A DNA stretch of 64,000 nt from Bathymodiolus brooksi. Lineage: Eukaryota; Mollusca; Bivalvia; Mytilida; Modiolidae. The translations under genes and the position numbers were made by a program. The stretch is taken from positions 29,378,186 through 29,442,185 of the forward strand of contig OY804585.1 in the NCBI GenBank assembly GCA_963680875.1, given 5' to 3'. Below are positions 33,690-45,635 of this stretch, piece by piece (the first letter of the stretch is position 1; every line of letters starts with the position of its first letter). Below the pieces are notes generated by a model that saw only the letters and a list, made by a program, of their open reading frames with translations, did not search any database and was not told the DNA's origin.

Positions 33690-35357
33690 TTAAGAGACAC
33701 TAAATAGATATGCCATACCATCCTCTACATTAGCAACAAGCAGCTGCTTTTTCGGTTCATCAAAACATACAGCTGATGGTTTACTTAATCCATCGTCACT
33801 CGTCAGGATTCTTTTTTGGTATTGTCCATCAGCTGATATTACTACAGTATTTGACGTACGTTCACCAACCACATACAAATTCCCGTTCTCATCTACGGTT
33901 ATGCCATGTGGATTTCCTAGAATGTCCTCGTTCTTGAACTGCCAAAGAGGAGTACCATTGAAAAGACAACATGTTATGGTCTTTTTCCTTTGATTGGTAT
34001 AACATATTTTCCCCTTGAATGCCACAACGTAAGAATATCCAAGTGTATTAGTGTTTGGAATTGTAGATATTCTGAAATCCTCCGAACAGGATAGCACGTG
34101 TACATATTTATTTTCAAGACAGCATATTAATGAATCGTTATAATATGTAATTCCATATGTGTTTCCAGGAAGTCGGACGAATTTTGTAATACTTAGTCTT
34201 GCTATGTTTACTATGTTTATACCTGGTGCTGATGATAACTCCCCAGTGGTGACTGCAGCTGTGTTATCATCAATACATACAACATCAAAACAATTACTCA
34301 CAGGAACTTTCTTGATTGAGCCATCACCATATACAACCATCAGTTGAAAACCGTAATGTAAGGTAAACAACATCAAACCCGTCGTCGTTACACAACATCC
34401 CCTTACAGAACTTCCGCTAGTTTTGACTTTTCTTTTTAGCTTAAGCGATTTGTCGTTGATGGTCAAAATCTGGGCCTGTTTATATTTATTTCTCACCAAG
34501 CTGACGCTACTTCGTTCGGTTTGAAATCCTACAGAGCCAAATAATTTAACACCTGTTAAAATATCTTGTATCTTGGTATCAATACTACACATAATGTTTA
34601 TTTGTGTTAAATTATGTTCATCTTTTAATGATTGAATAAAGCGTTCGTGTTCTGTGACGTTTGATTTGACTTCTCTCATTCCAAAAAATGCTTGGAAATC
34701 TGACGCATGCTTCGTGATGTCTTCAATGTTTTTCTGACGCTTTACTATATCATTTTCTTTATCATTCAGAATGGCAATGGTTCCCTGGATATCAGTTTTA
34801 GCTTTATTCTCCAGTTTTTGAAGTTCTGATTTTAATTCCTCCTCTAACTTGTCTAGGTGTTGGTTTATATTACTTCGGAGGTTCTGAACTTTCAAAATAT
34901 GCTTTTGCACTTGATTGTTAACGGTTGTCAAGTTCTCCTCCCGATCAGTTCTGAGTCGCTTAATGTTTTCTACCAAATCTTCAACTTCCTGTCGTAAATC
35001 TTGAAAAGTTTGAGATGTATTTTCGTTGTCAACCACTTCATCAATTGGAATGACATCACTACACTCTTTGTGTGCTTCGATACACCTGTCGCATATCGGA
35101 CATTCATGTGTGACGCAGTATTGCTGGTATCTTTGATTGTGATCGGCACAAAACAGCTTAATATCGGCCAGAAAGGACGGTTGTTTCTGATAGTCTGAAA
35201 TAGGAATTGCATTGTGATGCCGTATTAATTTCGCCAGGCTATGGTGTTCATTACAGCTTGAACATAGCGTTTCCTGACATTCAGGGCACCAGATCGTGGC
35301 ATTGATAGATATATGACGCTGATTACAAATATCACACAAGGATACTTCTGAAGCCAT
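33690..35357 (-). CDS. RING-less TRIM-like protein, copy A (555 aa)
   Basis: Intact single-exon frame of 555 codons. Residues 8-47 form a first B-box (C8, C11, C23, C26, C31, C34, H38, H47). Residues 69-98 form a second (C69, H72, C80, C88, C91, with H95/C98). About 112-260 is a charged coiled coil (NIKRLRTDREENLTT, LDKLEEELKSELQKLE). From about 285 to the end comes a beta-propeller of NHL type, clearest at 482-524 (NPHGITVDENGNLYVV). There is no RING finger, so ubiquitin ligase activity is not expected from the protein alone. In the TRIM family such proteins act as oligomeric cytoplasmic scaffolds, and many bivalve members are thought to serve immunity; the role here is inferred. The ATG follows GCAAGACAATCC directly after a splice acceptor (CATTTTAG), implying a 5'UTR intron. 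Copy B is about 85% identical over the first 266 residues. Confidence 0.92.
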   Translation of the reverse strand: MASEVSLCDICNQRHISINATIWCPECQETLCSSCNEHHSLAKLIRHHNAIPISDYQKQPSFLADIKLFCADHNQRYQQYCVTHECPICDRCIEAHKECSDVIPIDEVVDNENTSQTFQDLRQEVEDLVENIKRLRTDREENLTTVNNQVQKHILKVQNLRSNINQHLDKLEEELKSELQKLENKAKTDIQGTIAILNDKENDIVKRQKNIEDITKHASDFQAFFGMREVKSNVTEHERFIQSLKDEHNLTQINIMCSIDTKIQDILTGVKLFGSVGFQTERSSVSLVRNKYKQAQILTINDKSLKLKRKVKTSGSSVRGCCVTTTGLMLFTLHYGFQLMVVYGDGSIKKVPVSNCFDVVCIDDNTAAVTTGELSSAPGINIVNIARLSITKFVRLPGNTYGITYYNDSLICCLENKYVHVLSCSEDFRISTIPNTNTLGYSYVVAFKGKICYTNQRKKTITCCLFNGTPLWQFKNEDILGNPHGITVDENGNLYVVGERTSNTVVISADGQYQKRILTSDDGLSKPSAVCFDEPKKQLLVANVEDGMAYLFSVS

Positions 35358-35424
35358 GGATTGTCTTGCCTAAAATGAAAAGAAATCATATTTGAACACG
35401 GTAGATCGTTACAAAGGGTTATTG

Positions 35425-35885
35425 TATTTCGTCCTTTCCCAACTATCTATACTTTCTAGCGGCAGTCAAAAGTTGTCCCGGTGTCATAGAGTAAACCTTC
35501 CCTCATAGTAGATTAACCCCTCGGAATATTTACTATATAGTAAACCTTCCCCCATGGGGGAACGTTTAATATATAGTATGTATTCCGCATAGTAAACCTT
35601 CCTACCTACTCAAATACTGCAAAATGGCTCCGTACAACTTTTTTTTACCTTTTAATCATAACCGGATATAATTAATTGTATATAGCAATTCAAATTAACA
35701 CGATTAAGGTGCTAAATTCCGAATCAATAGTAATTATCCGGATTAAGGGGGAACATTTACATTCCGGGGGAAGGTTTGCTATGCGGAAGGTTTACCATAC
35801 GACACCGGTTTGTCCCATGCCTCCCTCATTTCTATTTATGTGTTTATATTGTAGTACTTGTTCTCGTCCTATGAATATTCATTAA
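35425..35885 (+). repeat. Dispersed repeat C, copy split by a MITE
   Basis: Left piece 35425-35477 (CCCAACTATCTATAC, CGGCAGTCAAAAGTTGTC), right piece 35809-35885 (TTTGTCCCATGCCTCCCTCA). Block B keeps only the left part (58370-58410), without the MITE. Confidence 0.75.
35478..35808. mobile_element. 331-bp MITE with 24-bp terminal inverted repeats
   Basis: CCGGTGTCATAGAGTAAACC(TTCC) at 35478-35501 mirrors (GGAA)GGTTTACCATACGACACCGG at 35785-35808, three mismatches. TTGTC on both sides is the likely target duplication; an imperfect 8-bp reading (AGTTGTCC/GTTTGTCC) is also possible. Inside, ATAGTAAACCTTCC recurs three times. Non-coding. Confidence 0.85.
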
Positions 35886-36356
35886 ATAATGTTGCTGTTG
35901 AACATTTATAAACCAACATCCAAAATTTGTAAAAAAAAAACAAACTAGGATATCTATTTCAAAAAAACAACTAGAGCACACCGAATTAAAAAGAAGAAAA
36001 CTACATTTGTTTTGACATACTCTGTAAAGTGTTTATAGTGTAAACTGTAAATTTGTGTCTAAGAAATTGTGTTTTTAGTTGAGCAGTATAACTTTGTGGT
36101 GTAACCAATAATACTAAGTTGTAGGTTTGGCTCTGATCAAATAAAACGTAACGTATATGTCAAATTGGTTTTATAGTTCTTTAGATACTCACACATGATT
36201 TCGGCCAACAGATAAAAAAATAAAAAAAATATTATCTAATAGAAAAAAGAATGTTTTTGTTCCGTCCTGTATTTATAAGTAAGTCATATTGAGATTATCA
36301 GCACGTAAAAAGGAAATTTCTTTTATATCATCAAAAGAAAGTTTAAACAGTGATAT

Positions 36357-36800
36357 ATGTCAATAGTTTCACCAATGTCTACAAAACGAACGATCATCTC
36401 TCACCTCAAAACAATTCCGTCAATATCAAGAACACGAACGGTCACCTCTCATATAAAAACAATTCTATCAATATCGACAAAACGAACGATCACCTCTGAC
36501 CTCAAAAGGGGTCGTCTTGGTCGTGATCGTATGGTATGTGGATTTATAACTACATAGGTAATCAGTGCCTATCACCACTAACGTTAAGAGTTCCCGATGA
36601 GGCAAGGTCTACTCGATACAACATTATGTGATAAAGTTTGTCAGTGACTTGTGACAGTTCGGTTGTTTTCTCCGGTTACTCTGACCGCCACGATATAACT
36701 GAAATATTGTTGAACACCATAACCCCTAACCTCTAACCTCCACCCCAAAACAATTCAACCAGTATCAACAAAACGAACGATCACCTATCACCACATATGA
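36357..36800 (+). repeat. 52-bp minisatellite interrupted by a SINE
   Basis: Units containing ACAAAACGAACGATCACCTC and CAAAACAATTC recur at about 36365, 36417 and 36470, then once more at about 36745-36795 beyond the SINE at 36508-36722. Confidence 0.75.
36508..36722 (+). mobile_element. tRNA-headed SINE with a core deletion
   Basis: Head GTCTTGGTCGTGATCGTATG, linker GGTCTACTCGATACAACATT, core TTGTTTTCTCCGGTTACTCT jumping to GACCGCCACGATATAACTG, tail TTGAACACCATAA. It lacks the pyrimidine-rich end of the core. It is not in block B. Confidence 0.85.
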
Positions 36801-36837
36801 CTGAACATAAAAAACACAGTGACATATGACGTTAGAA

Positions 36838-36905
36838 ATACAGGCCCTAGTTTAAGACAGACACAAAAATGTGCCGGGGTAAAACCGGTTAATGGGATCT
36901 CAGAT
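36838..36905 (+). repeat. Dispersed repeat E, 3' fragment
   Basis: AGACACAAAAATGTGCCGGG and GTAAAACCGGTTAATGGGAT recall the end of the copies at 18712 and 19205. Confidence 0.45.
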
Positions 36906-37677
36906 CATATCATGGAAACCGCTCCTTTTAATAAGGATTTTTAGAGAGGCGGTCACATGTCTCTTTTTGCCTTTCAAATTGTTAAGCAATATAAGCTACA
37001 TGTACATATCAAAGTGATGTTCCATGATACGTTTCGTTGAAAGAATCTCAGGGATTTGTTTCCATTTCAAATGATGGTATAATGGAAGTTCTATATTAAA
37101 TTTGATTGTGAATTAAAGCCAAGGTATGTTGCAGCTGCTGCTAAATCTGGGATGTGGTTGTGAAGAATATAATTATTTCTGAATGCTTGTTTTGTTTTGT
37201 TCTTCTTGGGGAGTGGGGGGGCTGAGTTTTGTATATTTATCTGGATGGAAAGCCATTAGCCAATCTGCTATTATATGTTCATTTTTATATAATATTTAAA
37301 TATTATTGAACATATACTCATTTGAATTTGCATGAAATACTTACTATTGGACATTAAGCAATTAACAATCAACCAATTATTTTTTCCAGGGGAACGAGTT
37401 GTTTGTGGATTTCTGTTTTCAATATCCATGATTTTCAGAATCCAAATATGGTTATTTCCGATTTGAGGAACAGCATTACGACAAACAAATGTTTATATTT
37501 GAGTGTTTATTTCTTATTTTTGAAATTCGCATTCAAGAACAAACGGATATGTATTTTATGAGCAATCATCGAAAATTGGGATGGACGAATTTAAATTTTT
37601 TCACAGTATCAGTTGTACATGTACAATGTAAATACGTCCTTGATTGTGTTTGTCAATGATATATCAGATTTACTTAC

Positions 37678-37760
37678 CTTGATGAGCCGAATAACATACG
37701 ATCAATGGATTTTTGGAAATCTTCAATTATTTTATTCCCAAAGGTGATTCATTAGTGAAA
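37678..37760 (-). other. Probable 5'UTR exon and promoter side of TRIM copy A
   Basis: Minus-strand exon ending ATCAAG before GTAAGTA. Its 5' limit and the transcription start are not visible; 37760 is a guess. The sequence is conserved in block B (CCTTGATGAGCC, ATACGATCAATGGATTT). Confidence 0.35.
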
Positions 37761-38185
37761 CATGTCTGTATTTATTCTTCATGTTCTGAATAGTGGATTA
37801 GCAATATACCATGCAGTGTGCAAAGCATAGGACACAGTCACCGAACAATGAATGTGATTTACTGTACCTGAAAAACCACTTGTTCTGCTTTCAGTTTTGA
37901 AATTATATTAAATTTCATTATGTTAGTAATAAATGATTAAACTTTGATACTTACAGGTACTACAATGGTTCCTACAATAAGGTACCTGTCTTGATTCTCA
38001 TATTTCTCAAAATGTGAAACGTTGCTTCAAACATTAAACATGTACTAACTGAAAATGAATGTTGCACATGATAAAATAAAATATGGCACGTGATCAATAA
38101 CATTTAATATTTGTGACGTAACATAGTTGAAATACTAACACTAAGCTTGTACTAAATATAGTTAAATAGAAGATTGCTTAAAGGA

Positions 38186-39810
38186 ATACAGGCTGTCAGA
38201 ATTGAATTTCTTTGTTTATATTAAAAGTTGCCAATATTCAATGTTTTATACTAATAAAATGTTTTGAACAAGAAGCCAGGTTTAAAAAATATGCTATAAT
38301 GTCGTAATTAGTGAAAAGAATTTGAATGTCTGTTGGTAAAATCGCCATTAACACGACCTAATTATAAGTCGGCTGCTTTTCCGAAGTTGGCCGAATACTG
38401 ATAACTGCTATAATTAACCAGGAAGCATGTTGCATGTAAATTCGTTAGAATTAATATAATTTAAGAAATATATCTATGAAATTGGATCTCGGGGTAATCA
38501 GTTAATATTATATAATGGTATTTAGTAAGAATGACACTTAGCATCGGAAATACGTGATGAAATCAATAAAAACAAACGGAAACTCTGCAGAGGGGCCCGA
38601 TAAAGGGAAAATTCTAAACAAATTGTATTGCATATTATTGACAACACTTGAGTAAAAAATAGACATGAAGTTCATTATTTTAGTCTCTAATTTAAGAGAT
38701 ATCACCTAGCGTTTTCTCCTGACAAAAAAAAAGAATATATAAAAAACTACCATGCAATTCTACTGTTAAAATATGATTTGGCGAAAAAAGATACTAAATT
38801 ATGCTTTCGTGTTGAAAAATTGAGTAGGTGTGTATAACATCTTTTTTTTATTTTTACACAAATCTTGCTGAATCCTCCCTTTTGTGTCGTTTTCGTATAA
38901 AATCCGTCAATGTTTTTGTTCAATTCCATGATTCCATGATTCGATTTGTGCCATGTCATCAACAAACAACTTCGCACATGCGCAAACGCTTTTCCGAATG
39001 AGTTCACTGTCAGGTCGTATGAATATTGCGCGTGTAAACGTTGAATTCTTTATTGGATTGAAGAAAATAAAACAACGACGTTGACCCTTTTCTCCCTTTT
39101 CTTGTGTTTGTTTTCCTTCTTCTTAGGAAATGGGGGGGGGGGGGGGGCTGGGGATTGTACACTCTTTACCGTCTTCTGGATCAGCCACTGGAGTATGGTA
39201 CCTTTGTGAAAGGCTTATTTTTCAAGGCTAAAAAAAGAGCATGTACACCAAAAGTAATGAATTATACATTTTAGAGCTGATTTCGTTTGATATAATATAC
39301 CAAGTGTTTGAGGAAATTTATCAACTAATTAATTCAGTGTTCAACATTCCGTTATTTATATATAAAGTCATTATATCTCGATTTTATTCCAAAATGACAA
39401 TCATTAAAAATTATAGCAGAAATTTTACACCATAACCACATTCTTACTGTCAGTGCTATTTTACAGTGTTTGAGAATCCGTCTTTTGAATGGCACAACAT
39501 AAATCGATTGATTGATTGTTGTTTAATGTCAAGTTAACAGTATTTTCAGCTATATTCATGACTAAGAACAAGATTACTAAGAATATGCATATTGTAGGGG
39601 ATATGTTAGATTTGGATGGGTGGAGTTTTCTATTACCACAGAAAAAAGGGAATCATTGCTTTGAAATAGGTTCATAACGGCCAAAGTATATTGCTCATTA
39701 GAGAGCTACTGTACGTTGTTTATTATGTGCATGGAGAGTGATGTTTTCCTTACATGAGGTACTCGTTTACGTCACTTCATCAGAACGAGTGTGTTAGGGT
39801 TAATTGTTAT
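38186..39810. other. Stretch with no supported gene
   Basis: AT-rich. Short ORFs at 38747 (minus) and 39241 (plus) have no family match. G16 run at 39132-39147. Confidence 0.5.
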
Positions 39811-40275
39811 TGTGTTTAACGCCACTTTCAACAATATTAAATTTATATCGTGGCGTCACTGAATTTGGTACTGCTTTGACAACTATTTTACCTATTTTGT
39901 TCCAGTATTGTTATAAATACTGTTATAGTGACAGCCGGAATCTTTGAGCCGTAATGAAAGCGGGAGGTTTGGCGCTTTAAAATCTGATTCAACCCACCAT
40001 TTCTTTAGAAATGCCTGTACCAAGTCAGGGTCATTACGGTTTTCACAGTTTTCCGGTTGTTGACTGATTTTGTCTGATTTAAATACTTATGAGTTTTGAC
40101 TTTCCCTTTGTAAGATTGTTCGGAGTTCGATAATTTTGTTATTACCCTTATATTTAATAGGTAAATGAATTCGGAGTACCCGGAGAAAACCACCTACCTG
40201 GCGCAATTAACTGACAAACTTCATCACATAATTATGTATCAAGTATACCTCGCCATGAACGGGATTTGAACTTGA
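39811..40275 (-). mobile_element. SINE in two pieces around about 300 bp of other DNA
   Basis: Tail piece 39811-39862 (TTTAACGCCACTTTCAACAA, TATATCGTGGCGTCA). Core/head piece 40165-40275 (CCCGGAGAAAACCACCTACC, ACCTCGCCATGAACGGGATT). Both are minus strand and in the right order, so one element appears to have been split. Confidence 0.7.
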
Positions 40276-40284
40276 TGAAGAGTT

Positions 40285-40341
40285 TGTATCTAATTCGTTC
40301 CGCACAAACAGAGGACGGTATTTTCGGAGGAGTTGTACCTC
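40285..40341. repeat. Repeat G fragment at the edge of the foldback element
   Basis: TTCGTTCCGCACAAACAGAG and GGAGGAGTTGTACCTC resemble CCCGCACAACCAGGGAACG...AGAGTTGCACCT at 8730. It stops where the terminal inverted repeat starts. Confidence 0.45.
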
Positions 40342-40558
40342 AGTAGTATATGAGTACAGCTCAAGCCATATTTGCGGGGTTCGATGTGTTGCTACTGGAA
40401 GTGACGTCAGTCACGTGACCGGAAGAATCCCTGACCAGAAGTCATAACCGGAAGTATGTTCTGTGCATGCCTGGAAGTGCATTCCCGCGCTTTTGTCTTC
40501 CTTACTATAGTAGTAGTACAAAATGTGTCATTGTGCATGACCGACAGGGGTACCGGAA
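40342..40558 (+). repeat. Left terminal inverted repeat of the foldback-like element
   Basis: GC-rich for this window. Carries TGACGTCA (40402-40409, CRE-like), TCACGTGA (40411-40418, E-box-like) and several CCGGAAG (ETS-like) words. Mirrors 46203-46403. Confidence 0.85.
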
Positions 40559-43500
40559 GAAAAGTAGGTTGAAGAGTGAAATGATATGGAAAATACAGAA
40601 GAAAAGTAAATTGAATAATGAAAAGATGTGGAAATTATGGAAGAAAAGTAAGTTGAATAGTGAACAAATTTGGAAAATACAGAAGAAAATTGTGTAAATG
40701 CTATGGAAAAGATGGAAGAAAAGTAAGTTGAAATGTGAAATGAATATGGAAAATATGGAAGAAAGGCAAGTCGAATATTGATAAGATATGGACAATATGG
40801 AAGAAAAGTATGTCGAAAAGTGAAAAGATATGGACAATATGGAAGAAAGGCAAGTTGAATATTGAAAAGATATGAAAAATATGGAAGAATAGTAGGTTGA
40901 ATAGTGAAATGATATGAAAAATATGGAAGAAAGGTAAGTTGAATAGTGATAAGACCTGGACAATGTGGAAGAAAGGCAAGTTGAATAGTGAAAAGACATG
41001 GAAATTATCGAAGAAAAGTAAGTTGAATAGTGAAAAAATTTGAAAATACAGAAGTAAAGTAAGCTAAATAGTGGAAAGATAGGGAAAATATGGAAGTAAA
41101 GTAAGTTGAAGAGTGAAAAGACATGGCAAATACAATATGGAAGAAAGGCTAGTCGAATTTTGAAAAAGATATGGAAAATACGGAAGAAAGTAGGTTGAAT
41201 AATGAAATGATATGGAAAATATGGAAGAAAGGCAAGTTGAATATTGAAAAGATATGAAAAATATGGAAGAAAAGTAGGTTGAATAGTGAAATGATATGGA
41301 AAATATGGAAGAAAAATAAGTTGATTAGTGAAATGATATGGAAAATATGGAAGAAAGGCAAGTTGAATAGTGATAAGACATGACAATATGGAAGAAAGGC
41401 AAGTTGAATAGTGAAAAAATATGAAAAATATGGAAGAAACCTAAGTGGAATAGTGAAAAGACATGGAAATTATGGAAGAAAAGTAAGTTGAAGAGTGAGT
41501 GAAAAGACATGGGAAATACAATATAAAAGAAAGGTAAGTCTAATTGTGAAAAAGATATGGTAAATACGGAAGAAAGTAAGTTGAATAGTGAAATGATATA
41601 GAAAATATGGAAGAAAAATAAGTTGAATAGCGAAATGAATATGGAAAATATGGAAGAAAGGCAAGTCGAATATTGATAAGATATGGACAATATGGAAGAA
41701 AAGTATGTCGAAAAGTGAAAAGATATGGACAATATGGAAGAAAGGTAAGTTGAATATTGAAAAGATATGAAAAATATGGAAGAAAAGTAGGTTGAATAGT
41801 GAAATGATATGGAAAATATGGAAGAAAGGTAAGTTGAATAGTGATAAGACATGGACAATATGAAAGAAAGGCAAGTTGAATAGTGAAAAGATATGAAAAA
41901 TATGGAAGAAACCTAAGTTGAATAGTGAAATGATATGGAAAAGATGGAAGAAAAGTAAGTTGAAATTTAAAATGAATATGGAAAATATGGAAGAAAGGCA
42001 AGTCGAATATTGATAAGATATGGACAATATGGAAGAAAAGTATGTCGAAAAGTGAAAAGATATGGACAATATGGAAGAAAGGCAAGTTGAATATTGAAAA
42101 GATATAAAAAATATGGAAGAAACCTAAGTTGAATAGTGAAAAGACATGGAAATTATGGAAGAAAAGTAAGTTGAAGAGTGAGTGAAAAGACATGGCAAAT
42201 ACAATATGGAAGAAAGGCAAGTCTAATTGTGAAAAAGATATGGAAAATACGGAAGAAAGTAAGTTGAATAGTGAAATGATATGGAAAATATGGAAGAAAA
42301 ATAGGTTGAATAGCGAAATGATATGGAAAATGTGGAAGAAAGGCAAGTTGAATAGTGATAAGACATGGAAAAATATGGAAAAAAGGCAAGTTGAATAGTG
42401 AAAAGATATGAAAAATATGGAAGAAACCTAAGTTGAATAGTGAAAAGACATGGAAAATACAGAAGAAAAGTAAGTTGAATAGTGAAAAGACATGGAAATT
42501 ATGGAAGAAAAGTAAGTTGAATAGTGAAAAGATTTGGAAAATACAGAAGGAAAGTAAGTTAAATAGTGAAAAGATTGGGAAAATATGGAAGAAAGCCAAG
42601 TTGAATAGTGAAATGATTTGGAAAATATGGAAGAAAAGTAGGTCGAATTGTGAAAAGATATGGACAATATGGAAGAAAGATAAGTTGAATAGTGAAAAGA
42701 TATGGAAATTATGGAAGACAAGTAAGTTGAATATTGAAAAGACATGGCAAATACAATATGGAAGAAAGGCAAGTCGAATTGTGAAAAAGATATGGAAAAT
42801 ACGGAAGAAAGTAGGTTGAATAGTGAAATGATATGGAAAATATGGAAGAAAGGCAAATTGAATAGTGATAAGACATGGACAAATATGGAAGAAATGCAAG
42901 TTGAATAGTGAAAAGATATGAAAAATATGGAAGAAACCTAAGTTGAATAGTGAAAAGACATGGAAAATACAGAAGAAAAGTAAGTTGAATAGTGAAAAGA
43001 CATGGAAATTATCGAAGAAAAGTAAGTTGAATAGTGAAAAAAATTGAAAATACAGAAGTAAAGTAAGCTAAATAGTGGAAAGATAGGGAAAATATGGAAG
43101 AAAAGTAAGTTGAAGAGTGAAAAGATATAGCAAATACAATATGGAAGAAAGGCTAGTCGAATTTTGAAAAAGATATGGAAAATACGGAAGAAAGTAGGTT
43201 GAATAGTGAAATGATATGGAAAATATGGAAGAAAGGCAAGTTGAATATTGAAAAGATATGAAAAATATGGAAGAAAAGTAGGTTGAATAGTGAAATGATA
43301 TGGAAAATATGGAAGAAAGTAGGTTGAATAGTGAAATGATATGGAAAATATGGAAGAAAGGCAAGTTGAATATTGAAAAGATATGAAAAATATGGAAGAA
43401 AAGTAGGTTGAATAGTGAAATGATATGGAAAATATGGAAGAAAAATAAGTTGAATAGTGATAAGACATGACAATATGGAAGAAAGGCAAGTTGAATAGTG

Positions 43501-45420
43501 AAAAAATATGAAAAATATGGAAGAAACCTAAGTGGAATAGTGAAAAGACATGCAAATTATGGAAGAAAAGTAAGTTGAAGAGTGAGTGAAAAGACATGGC
43601 AAATACATTATAAAAGAAAGGTAAGTATAATTGTGAAAACGATATGGTAAATACGGAAGAAAGTAAGTTGAATAGTGAAATGATATGGAAAATGTGGAAG
43701 AAAAATAAGTTGAATAGCGAAATGAATATGGAAAATATGGAAGAAAGGCAAGTCGAATATTGATAAGATATGGACAATATGGAAGAAAAGTATGTCGAAA
43801 AGTGAAAAGATATGGACAATATGGAAGAAAGGTAAGTTGAATATTGAAAAGATATGAAAAATATGGAAGAAAAGTAGGTTGAATAGTGAAATGATATGGA
43901 AAATATGGAAGAAAAATAAGTTGATTAGTGAAATGATATGGAAAATATGGAAGAAAGGTAAGTTGAATAGTGATAAGACATGGACAATATGAAAGAAAGG
44001 CAAGTTGAATAGTGAAAAGATATGAAAAATATGGAAGAAATCTAAGTTGAATAGTGAAATGATATGGAAAAGATGGAAGAAAAGTAAGTTGAAATTTAAA
44101 ATGAATATGGAAAATATGGAAGAAAGGCAAGTCGAATATTGATAAGATATGGACAATATGGAAGAAAAGTATGTCGAAAAGTGAAAAGATATGGACAATA
44201 TGGAAGAAAGGCAAGTTGAATATTGAAAAGATATGAAAAATATGGAAGAAAAGTAGGTTGAATAGTGAAATGATATGGAAAATATGGAAGAAAAATAAGT
44301 TGATTAGTGAAATGATATGGAAAATATGGAAGAAAGGTAAGTTGAATAGCGATAAGACATGGACAATATGGAAGAAAGGCAAGTTGAATAGTGAAAGGAT
44401 ATGAAAAATATGGAAGAAACCTAAGTTGAATAGTGAAAAGACATGGAAATTATGGAAGAAAAGTAAGTTGAAGAGTGAGTGAAAAGACATGGCAAATACA
44501 ATATGGAAGAAAGGCAAGTCTATTGTGAAAAAGATATGGAAAATACGGAAGAAAGTAAGTTGAATAGTGAAATGATATGGAAAATATGGAAGAAAAATAG
44601 GTTGAATAGCGAAATGATATGGAAAATGTGGAAGAAAGGCAAGTTTAATAGTGATAAGACATGGACAAATATGGAAAAAAGGAAAGTTGAATAGTGAAAA
44701 AATATGAAAAATATGGAAGAAACCTAAGTTGAATAGTGAAAAGACATAGAAAATACAGAAGAAAAGTAAGTTGAATAGTGAAAAGACATGGAAATTATGG
44801 AAGAAAAGTAAGTTAAAGAGTGAAAAGACATGGCAAATACAATATGGAAGAAAGACAAGTCGAATTGTGAAAAAGATATGGTAAATACGGAAGAAAGTAG
44901 GTTGAATAGTGAAATGATATGGAAAATATGGAAGGAAAATAAGTTGAATAGCGAAATGATATGGAAAATGTGGAAGAAACCTAAGTTGAATAGTGATAAG
45001 ACATGGACAAATATGGAAGAAAGGCAAGTTGAATAGTGAAAAGATATGAAAAATATGGAAGAAACCTAAGTTGAATAGTGAAAAGACATGGAAATTATGG
45101 AATAAACGTAAGTTGAATAGTGAAAAGATTTGGAAAATACAGAAGGAAAGTATGTTGAATAGTGAAATGATTTGGAAAATATGGAAGAAAAGTAGGTCGA
45201 ATTGTGAAAAGATATGGACAATATGGAAGAAAGATAAGTTGAATAGTGAAAAGATATGGAAATTATGGAAGACAAGTAAGTTGAATAGTGAAAAGGAATG
45301 GAAAATACAGAAGAAACCTAAGTTGAATATATAGTGAAAAGATATGGAAAATACAGAAGAAAAGTATGTTGAATAGTGAAAAGACATGGAAATTATGGCA
45401 GAAAAGTTGAATATGGAAAT
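40559..45420. repeat. 42-bp minisatellite, about 115 units
   Basis: Units such as GAAATGATATGGAAAATATG followed by GAAGAAAGGCAAGTTGAATAGT. The period is 42 bp with scattered indels; longer blocks are reused (for example the run around 41470-42150 resembles 43540-44230 and 44420 on). Because 42 is 14 codons and the unit lacks stops, long frames open on both strands (minus-strand FHIFHIISLFNL repeats, up to 650 codons; plus-strand MIWKIWKKSKLNSE repeats). I regard these as by-products. Confidence 0.93.
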
Positions 45421-45454
45421 TGAACCAATGAGATGACAGAATCCAGTATCCAGA

Positions 45455-45635
45455 GCAGCAGCAGCAGTAGCCATACGCACTTACCTCAGAGCAGCAGCAG
45501 CAGCAGCTACCACCGCCCTCCTCCTTTTCCACCTCCACCTCCGCAGCAGCAGCAGCCACCGCCACCGCCCTCCTCCAGCTCCTCCACTGCTGCAGCAGCA
45601 GCAGCCGACGCCGCCGTCGCAGCAGCAATAACGTT
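45455..45635 (+). repeat. CAG/CCG-rich patch
   Basis: Many CAGCAGCAG and CCACCGCC runs. The 105-codon plus-strand frame at 45433 reads poly-Ser, Pro, Gln and Ala, and three other frames are open too. This is simple-sequence DNA, not a supported gene. Confidence 0.75.

Larger units (their letters stand above)
35370..37677 (-). other. 5'UTR intron of TRIM copy A
   Basis: Minus-strand donor CATCAAG/GTAAGTA at 37678/37677 and acceptor CATTTTAG/GCAAGAC at 35370/35369. The same two sites are preserved in copy B (59555/59554 and 58327/58326). 2308 bp against 1228 bp in B. Most of the excess lies at 35478-37085: a MITE, a minisatellite, a SINE and unique sequence. Confidence 0.7.
30763..38185. repeat. 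Segmental duplication, block A (with the intact TRIM gene)
   Basis: Matches block B at 55207-61360 in the same orientation. The left edge is GAGCAAGATTTCTTCAATGC (B: GAGCAATATTTCTTCAATAC); the right edge follows AAGATTGCTTAA (B: AAGATTGTTTAA). The gene sits at a constant offset of 22,957 bp. A is longer because of a LINE and family A repeat at 32118-33578 and of about 1.6 kb extra in the 5'UTR intron. Flank 31165-32118 is non-coding. Confidence 0.92.

Noticed and set aside
36718..36745. Telomere-like repeats (CCCCTAACCTCTAACCTCC)
   Set aside because: Three imperfect units between a SINE tail and a minisatellite; no TTAGGG array.
40505..45480. Many ORFs of 70-650 codons in the 42-bp minisatellite
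   Set aside because: Open frames overlap on both strands and switch frame with each array indel; no domain, start context or splice sites.
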